From Bacillota bacterium (GTDB taxonomy: Bacteria; Bacillota; Clostridia; Lachnospirales; Lachnospiraceae), in assembly GCA_023437885.1 (NCBI GenBank), contig JAEZFH010000216.1:1-10805 (forward strand): a DNA stretch of 10,805 nucleotides, written 5' to 3'. The notes under the pieces were generated by a model. The model was not told the origin of the DNA. It ran no database searches and saw only the letters and a program-made list of their open reading frames with translations. Below are positions 6,132 to 10,805 of the stretch, piece by piece (the stretch's first letter is position 1; each line of letters begins with the position of its first letter). Position numbers and translations under genes: made by a program.

Positions 6132-7115
6132 TTATTTCTCAACATGATGACAGGAAACCAGATGTCCCTGCTTCATCTCCAATACAGGCTTCTCCTGTCT
6201 GCAGATATCGGTTGCGCGAGGGCAGCGGCCTGCAAAAGGACATCCCTTCGGAGTATTAATCGGGCTGGGTACATCTCCAGTTAAAATCTGACGCTTCTTC
6301 TGTGTTTCCTTATCCGGATCTGGAATCGGAACTGCAGAAAGCAACGCCTGGGAATAGGGATGCAGTGTATTCTCATAGAGCTCATCACTGGTAGCCAGCT
6401 CAACAATATTACCCAGATACATAACTGCAATACGGTCACTGATATACTTAACGATATTCAAGTCATGGGCAATGAACAGATAGGTCAAGTTCAGCTTCTC
6501 CTGTAAATCATGAAGCAGGTTGATAATCTGTGACTGAATGGATACATCCAGTGCGGATATCGGCTCATCACATACGATAAATTCCGGCTCAATCGCAAGA
6601 GCACGTGCGATACCGATACGCTGACGCTGACCGCCGGAGAACTCATGAGGGAAACGGTTGGCATGCTCACGGTTCAGACCTACCAGTTCAAGAAGCTCAT
6701 ATACTCTCTCCTGACGTCTCTTTTTATCATACATCTTGTGGATAATCATTCCCTCTTAGATGATTGAACCGAACGTCATACGGGGATCCAAGGAAGAGTA
6801 GGGATCCTGAAAGATAATCTGAGCCATCTTCGAATAATCAAAAAGTGTGCTCTTCTTAATCTCAATATCCTTCTTGCCATGATAGAGAATCTTTCCCTGA
6901 GTAGGCGGATAAATTCCCATCAAAACCTTACCTAAGGTTGACTTACCGCAACCGGATTCACCAACCAGTCCCAAGGTCTCTCCTTTGTAGATATCAAAAT
7001 TTACGTTATTTACAGCCTTGAGCGTTCCCTCTGATACCCTGAAGTACTTGGAAACCTGCTGCAATTCCACCAGCTTGTTTTGATTAGAAGAGTTTAAAGG
7101 TGTTTTTTTACTCAT
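6132..7115 (-). pseudogene. oppF: Oligopeptide transporter ATP-binding protein OppF, interrupted by in-frame TAA
   Basis: OppF pairs with OppD as the second ATPase of a peptide importer on the cytoplasmic face. The start ATG at 7115 overlaps the oppD stop by one base (TAATG) and has GGAGG nine bases upstream. The N-terminal part has Walker A GESGCGKST (residues 52-60) and the Q-loop FQDPYSSLDP (Q103). A TAA at 6756-6758 is codon 120, after MTFGSII. The same frame goes on with EGMIIHKMYDKK, the ABC signature SGGQRQR (about 160), Walker B FIVCDEP (D183, E184), the switch His in IAHDLN, and a C-terminal peptide-transporter tail with GCPFAGRCPRATDIC. The repaired length is 327 aa, normal for the family. 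The stop separates the nucleotide-binding P-loop half from the signature half, so a functional ATPase is not expected. An ATG six bases after the stop (6749) could restart the second half, but its SD is too close. Confidence 0.88.
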
Positions 7116-8119
7116 TATTCTTCACCTCCGTCCTGTGCATCCGGACAATCCTCATGATGCAGCCAGCATGCGGACAGATGGTTCTGTCCTACCTCAAACT
7201 GGGGCGGAAGCTGAGCATGGCAAATCTTCATGCAATTTCTGCATCTGCTTGCAAAACCGCAGCCAACCGGAGGATTAAGAAGATCCGGAGGGGTGCCGGC
7301 GATGGATACCAACCGCACACTGCGATCCATATCCGTTGTCGGAAGGCTTCTTAACAACGCTTTGGTATAGGGATGGGATGGACGGTAGAAGATGTCTTCC
7401 GCTGTTCCAAGCTCAACAATTTTTCCTGCGTACATAACAGCAACCCGGTCTGCCATGCTGGCTACTACACCAAGGTCATGGGTAATCAGAATGATCGCTG
7501 TATTCGTCTTTTCCTTGATTTCCTTGAGCAAATCCATAATCTGCGCCTGAATGGTTACATCCAGAGCGGTTGTCGGCTCGTCCGCGATTAACAGCTTGGG
7601 AGCGCAGGAAAGTGCCATGGCAATCATAACTCTCTGTCGCATACCGCCGGAGAATTCATGAGGATACTGCCTTGATCTCTGCTCCGGATTCGGTATCTTA
7701 ACCAAATTCAGAAGACGGATTGATTCTTTAAGTGCATCTTCCTTGGACAGCTTCTGATGATGGCGAATTGCTTCTGTCAACTGCTTTCCTACCGTCATGG
7801 TAGGATTTAGACAGGTCATCGGATCCTGGAAGATCATACTTACATCCTTACCACGAATGTTCATCATCTCTTTTTCGCTTGCATGAACGATATCTTTATC
7901 TATAAGCTGAATCTCTCCTCTTACAATCCGTGCCGGGGGCATTGGATTCAGCTTCATAATTGTCTGCGCTGTTACGCTCTTGCCGCAACCGCTTTCTCCA
8001 ACGATAGCCAGAACCTCACCCTCCATAACCTCGAAGGTGACACCGCGAACTGCCTTTACCTCACCGGCATAAGTATCGAAGGATACATGTAAATCATCTA
8101 CTCGTAATACATTATTCAT
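7115..8119 (-). CDS. oppD: Oligopeptide transporter ATP-binding protein OppD
   Basis: A 334-aa cytoplasmic ATPase that powers peptide import with OppF. All ABC motifs are present: Walker A GESGCGKS (41-48), the Q-loop FQDPMTCLNP (Q98), the signature SGGMRQR (157-163), Walker B LLIADEP (D180, E181), the D-loop ALDV and the switch His214 (ITHDLG). The C-terminal family-specific extension starts near residue 240 (HPYTKALL) and contains a cysteine-rich stretch (C287, C293, C296, C300, C318). In some OppD proteins such residues bind an iron-sulfur cluster; here that is inference. A GTG lies one codon earlier (8122), but ATG at 8119 has the better distance (8 bases) from GGAG inside the end of oppC. 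It follows oppC by 4 bases and overlaps oppF by 1. With oppF broken, this would be the only intact ATPase of the system in the window. Confidence 0.95.
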   Translation of the reverse strand: MNNVLRVDDLHVSFDTYAGEVKAVRGVTFEVMEGEVLAIVGESGCGKSVTAQTIMKLNPMPPARIVRGEIQLIDKDIVHASEKEMMNIRGKDVSMIFQDPMTCLNPTMTVGKQLTEAIRHHQKLSKEDALKESIRLLNLVKIPNPEQRSRQYPHEFSGGMRQRVMIAMALSCAPKLLIADEPTTALDVTIQAQIMDLLKEIKEKTNTAIILITHDLGVVASMADRVAVMYAGKIVELGTAEDIFYRPSHPYTKALLRSLPTTDMDRSVRLVSIAGTPPDLLNPPVGCGFASRCRNCMKICHAQLPPQFEVGQNHLSACWLHHEDCPDAQDGGEE

Positions 8120-8123
8120 CACA

Positions 8124-9062
8124 TTATCTCCTTAACTTAGGATCCAAAGCATCACGCAAACCATCGCCCAACAGGTTGAATGACAGCATGGTTAAACTGA
8201 TGCAGATCGCAGGTATCAACAACTGGGAAGGATACATCTGGAACACTCTGGAGCCGTCATTTGCAAGTACACCCCAGCTTGCCATTGGCACCGGAACACC
8301 AAGCCCGATATAGCTTAAGAATGCCTCGGTGAAAATAGCGGATGGAATTGACAGCGTTAAATTGACAATTACGATACTCAGGGTATTCGGCAGAAGATGC
8401 TTTCCGATAATACGTGCCGGTCTGGCGCCCATTACCTTTGCAGCAACCACATAGTCCTGCTGTTTTAAGCTCATGATCTGACCGCGTACTAATCTGGCCA
8501 TGCCGGTCCACCCTACCGTAGCATAGGCAACTACCATCGCCATCGGTCCTCTGGGTATAACCATCATCAGGAGTACCACGATAATTAGGTACGGAATACC
8601 ATTAATAATCTCGATAATTCTCATCATAAAATTATCTACTGCTCCGCCAAGATAACCGGAAATTCCTCCATAGATAACACCAACTATAAAATTGATAAAC
8701 ACTGCCGCAAATGCGATGAATAAAGAGACTCTGGCACCGGACCAGGTTCTTGCAAAGATATCTCTGCCCAGGGAATCTGTTCCAAACAGATGCATATGAC
8801 CATCGGTCGAATCTTTAAAGAACATGGGTGCATCCATATGCGATAAATGCTGCTCACTGATGGTATAAGGTGAAAACATAGGAACAAAGATACTAAGCAA
8901 TGCGATTGCTACAATAATGAACAGACAAACCATCGCTGCCTTATTCTTGGAAAGACGATGCATCGCATCCTTCCAATAATTCGTGCTGGGTCTGCCAATC
9001 TTCTCAGCATCAGCCGCATTAGCTCCAACCCATTCAAACTGACTCTTATCTATTGTGCTCAT
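8124..9062 (-). CDS. oppC: Oligopeptide transporter permease OppC
   Basis: A 312-aa membrane protein forming one half of the peptide channel. It has an N-terminal cytoplasmic segment (1-40), a first helix at about 42-64, an external loop with the family motif FGTDSLGRDIFAR (93-105), and further helices near 113-135, 155-172, 175-190 and 285-300. The EAA coupling loop DYVVAAKVMGARPARIIGKHLLPN (about 203-226) contacts an ATPase. The frame is open eight codons earlier, but ATG at 9062 has GGAGGG five bases before it and follows the oppB stop by one base. The length and motifs are normal for the family. Confidence 0.95.
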   Translation of the reverse strand: MSTIDKSQFEWVGANAADAEKIGRPSTNYWKDAMHRLSKNKAAMVCLFIIVAIALLSIFVPMFSPYTISEQHLSHMDAPMFFKDSTDGHMHLFGTDSLGRDIFARTWSGARVSLFIAFAAVFINFIVGVIYGGISGYLGGAVDNFMMRIIEIINGIPYLIIVVLLMMVIPRGPMAMVVAYATVGWTGMARLVRGQIMSLKQQDYVVAAKVMGARPARIIGKHLLPNTLSIVIVNLTLSIPSAIFTEAFLSYIGLGVPVPMASWGVLANDGSRVFQMYPSQLLIPAICISLTMLSFNLLGDGLRDALDPKLRR

Positions 9063-9063
9063 G

Positions 9064-10011
9064 CTATCCCTCCTTCCCATCCGCAATTTTTACACGGGGA
9101 TCAATAAAGCCATAGGCAATATCTACAATGAGATTTGCAACTACCAGGAAGGCTCCATAGAACAAGGTCGTACCTGAAATCATCGTGTAATCCTGGGTCT
9201 GTATACTCAATACAAAAAACTTGCCCATTCCGGGAATCGCAAATATGTTCTCAACAACAAAGGCTCCTGTAAGTAATGTCGCTGCAATCGGACCAAGCAC
9301 GGTAATAACCGGCATAATCGCATTCCGAACGGCATGCTTCCAGATAATCTTCTTCTGAGAGAGTCCCTTGGATTTTGCAGTCTTAATATAATCCTGCCCA
9401 AGAACATCCAGCATACTGGTTCTCATCAATCTGGATATCGTCGCCAGGGTTCCAAAGCTTAAAGCAAAGGCCGGCAGCAGCTTACTGCTGAAGGTCTTCC
9501 ATCCGGTAATCGGGAAAAAATGAATTCCGGTTAACTGGTAAAGCTTCAACCCCAGAAGGTATTGAAGCAAGGCTCCGACAATGAAGCCGGGTACGGATAC
9601 ACCGATAATCGCAAGAAGCATAGTCGCAGTATCCCACTTCGTGCCTCTTTTAACCGCTGCAACAATACCGAGTAAAACCCCCATAATTGTGGCAAAAATC
9701 ATTGCTCTCATTCCAAGATCAAATGAATATGGAAATGCTTGTGCAATAATATCATTCACAGGGCGGTTATAGTGAATGGAAAGCCCCAGATCTCCACGGA
9801 ATACATTCTTAACATACATCCAAAGCTGAACATACATCGGTTGATCCAGCCCGTATTTTTCGGTTAATGCCTTTAAGGTAGTCTCTGCAATTGCCTTTTC
9901 TCCGACGAAGGGATCGCCGGGCAGCATACGCATCATGAAAAATGTAAGTATAGTCAAAACAGCCACGGTTAAAAACGCATAAAATAATCGTTTTATAATA
10001 TACTTAAGCAC
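9064..10011 (-). CDS. oppB: Oligopeptide transporter permease OppB
   Basis: A 315-aa membrane protein, the other half of the peptide channel. An N-terminal helix (MLKYIIKRLFYAFLTVAVL, then FF) is followed by the family motif MLPGDPF (29-35), an external domain up to about residue 95, and helices near 100-120, 130-155, 180-195 and beyond. The EAA coupling loop is YIKTAKSKGLSQKKIIWKHAVRN (208-230). A TTG at 10017 would extend it by two residues but sits one base after GGAGG. The GTG at 10011 lies seven bases after GGAGG and is the better start; an ATG in between is out of frame. The 408-base gap upstream, unlike the tight spacing of the other opp genes, suggests separate control of OppA and transporter levels. 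Confidence 0.94.
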   Translation of the reverse strand: MLKYIIKRLFYAFLTVAVLTILTFFMMRMLPGDPFVGEKAIAETTLKALTEKYGLDQPMYVQLWMYVKNVFRGDLGLSIHYNRPVNDIIAQAFPYSFDLGMRAMIFATIMGVLLGIVAAVKRGTKWDTATMLLAIIGVSVPGFIVGALLQYLLGLKLYQLTGIHFFPITGWKTFSSKLLPAFALSFGTLATISRLMRTSMLDVLGQDYIKTAKSKGLSQKKIIWKHAVRNAIMPVITVLGPIAATLLTGAFVVENIFAIPGMGKFFVLSIQTQDYTMISGTTLFYGAFLVVANLIVDIAYGFIDPRVKIADGKEG

Positions 10012-10133
10012 ATGCAATCCTCCTTTCTTTATTATAAGAATTATAAGATAACTATCATACGATATACCATATATAACTTGCTGTATTATGGTATGATGAC
10101 TTTATGAGGAACAATTATAAACTATTAATCGGA

Positions 10134-10197
10134 AGAATTGTTGTCCTATATTGCTTTACTATCATCAATCAAAAAAGTAATATAGGATGACAATTCT
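10134..10197. repeat. Long imperfect inverted repeat (24-bp stem)
   Basis: Arms 10134-10157 and 10174-10197 pair over 24 positions around a 16-base A-rich loop. Three positions are not Watson-Crick; in a plus-strand RNA all three are G-U wobbles, while in a minus-strand RNA they are A-C mismatches. It lies about 120 bases before oppB. It could be a small structured RNA on the plus strand, the remnant of a miniature element, or an RNA stability element. No flanking T-run directly follows it on either strand. Confidence 0.75.
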
Positions 10198-10337
10198 ATC
10201 GTAGATTCATTTTTGTTCGTTCAACAAGCACCGCTTTATTATACTATATTCTAACACGAATGTCGTGTCTTTTTCGAATTAATTCGACAGGGAATTGTTG
10301 GGGATTTTCACCTCGCCCAGATTGGGCAAATCATAAG

Positions 10338-10370
10338 GGAAGTGCGGGTTAAAACTCAGCCCGCACTTCC
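10338..10370 (-). terminator. Hairpin after oppA: partial terminator or 3' stabiliser
   Basis: A perfect GC-rich 11-bp stem (GGAAGTGCGGG / CCCGCACTTCC) encloses an 11-base loop, 50 bases after the oppA stop. On the minus strand no T-run follows, so it is not a full intrinsic terminator. A role in limiting read-through or protecting the oppA message is the likely one, by analogy with other opp operons. Confidence 0.55.
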
Positions 10371-10419
10371 GCAAGTAAAAAATCCGCTCGACAAATCTCA
10401 AAATGTCTAAAACAGGAAC

Positions 10420-10805
10420 CTATTTTGCTAATTTGACATTTTTCAAGTTCCAATCCTGGAACGCTGTTCTAACCACACCGGATTCAATCTTTCCGCTGAT
10501 TATGAAATTCTTAGCTCTCCAGTAAATAGGTCCGATCGGAAGATCGCTTGTTACTATTTTTTCCAGATCCATTAAGTAACCAAAACGCTCCTTGGCATCC
10601 GCAGTGGTACGAACCTTTTCAAGTAACTCATCATAAGCCGGATTGGAATAGCTGGTATGATTATTACCGTTACCAGTTTCAAAAAGATCAAGGAATGTCA
10701 TCGGATCATTATAGTCCGGACCCCAGCCTCCAAATACGATATCGAAATCCTTGTTGGTCATTCTATCCAAACGGCTCTTGAAAGGCATGGACTCAACCTG
10801 TATAT
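10420..10805 (-). CDS. oppA: Oligopeptide-binding lipoprotein OppA, C-terminal part (cut by window edge)
   Basis: These are the last 127 residues of the extracytoplasmic substrate-binding protein (SBP family 5) that delivers peptides to OppBC. Typical C-terminal family stretches are visible: PFKSRLDRMTNKDFDIVFGGWGPDYNDP, then FLDLFETGNGNN, then SYSNPAYDELL, then the Leu-Glu-Lys segment (YLMDLEKIV) and PIGPIYWRAKNFI near the end. The frame is open to the right edge, so the N-terminal lipoprotein signal and most of the domain lie outside. It stops at TAG (10420-10422). It is the first gene of the opp operon seen here, 408 bases ahead of oppB. The ligand cannot be read from this part; peptide uptake is inferred from the family and operon. 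Confidence 0.9.
   Translation of the reverse strand, partial: IQVESMPFKSRLDRMTNKDFDIVFGGWGPDYNDPMTFLDLFETGNGNNHTSYSNPAYDELLEKVRTTADAKERFGYLMDLEKIVTSDLPIGPIYWRAKNFIISGKIESGVVRTAFQDWNLKNVKLAK

Larger units (their letters stand above)
10012..10419. other. oppA-oppB intergenic region rich in inverted repeats
   Basis: There is no protein gene in these 408 bases. Besides the two hairpins listed separately, the region holds a perfect 14-bp palindrome TCGAATTAATTCGA at 10274-10287, a small hairpin ACACGA-ATG-TCGTGT (10254-10268) followed on the plus strand by CTTTTT, and GCCCA-GAT-TGGGC (10315-10327). Such spacing inside an opp operon often goes with partial termination or RNA processing after oppA. 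No promoter for oppB could be placed with confidence. Confidence 0.6.

Noticed and set aside
10012..10017. TTG start for oppB two codons upstream
   Set aside because: It lies one base after GGAGG, too close for initiation; the GTG at 10011 has proper spacing.

Overview
The window looks like chromosomal DNA of a moderately low-GC Gram-positive bacterium of the class Clostridia, plausibly Lachnospiraceae-like. The reasons are strong GGAGG ribosome-binding sites, classical Rho-independent terminators, a class D sortase, an OmpR-type two-component system and an Opp-type peptide transporter. This placement is an inference from gene style, not from a marker gene. Almost everything is on the minus strand, so transcription runs from high to low coordinates. 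The one exception is a 35-codon gene on the plus strand.

Right part (10805 to about 6050): an oligopeptide ABC transporter operon in the order oppA (C-terminal part only), a 408-base gap, then oppB, oppC, oppD and oppF. The last four genes are tightly coupled, with 1-base gaps or short overlaps. The operon ends at a very strong terminator at 6052-6101. OppA captures peptide outside the membrane, OppB and OppC form the channel, and OppD and OppF are the ATPases. oppF carries an in-frame TAA at codon 120, between the Q-loop and the ABC signature. The oppA-oppB gap holds several inverted repeats, including a 24-bp imperfect hairpin and an 11-bp perfect hairpin just after oppA.

Middle part (5881 to 3486): a three-gene operon encoding an exported protein with one membrane anchor, a class D sortase with intact His/Cys/Arg catalytic residues, and a four-helix membrane protein interrupted by an in-frame TAG at codon 85. 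A 35-aa single-helix protein on the plus strand (3376-3483) ends 2 bases from the end of that gene.

Region 3244 to 1759: a complete fluoride-response unit. It consists of six 12-bp tandem repeats that supply a -35 box, a promoter, a fluoride (crcB-type) riboswitch whose 3' part forms a terminator, and a CLC-F type fluoride/proton antiporter gene. The antiporter gene is broken twice, by one extra base in a six-G run and by an in-frame TAG.

Left part (1735 to 1): a promoter, an OmpR/PhoB-type response regulator and a membrane histidine kinase. The window edge cuts the kinase exactly at its phospho-accepting histidine.

The most notable global feature is three in-frame nonsense codons plus one frameshift spread over three otherwise well-preserved genes. 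TAG is the normal terminal stop of at least six genes here, so stop-codon reassignment is unlikely. Real gene decay, strain polymorphism or sequence error or damage are the main explanations.
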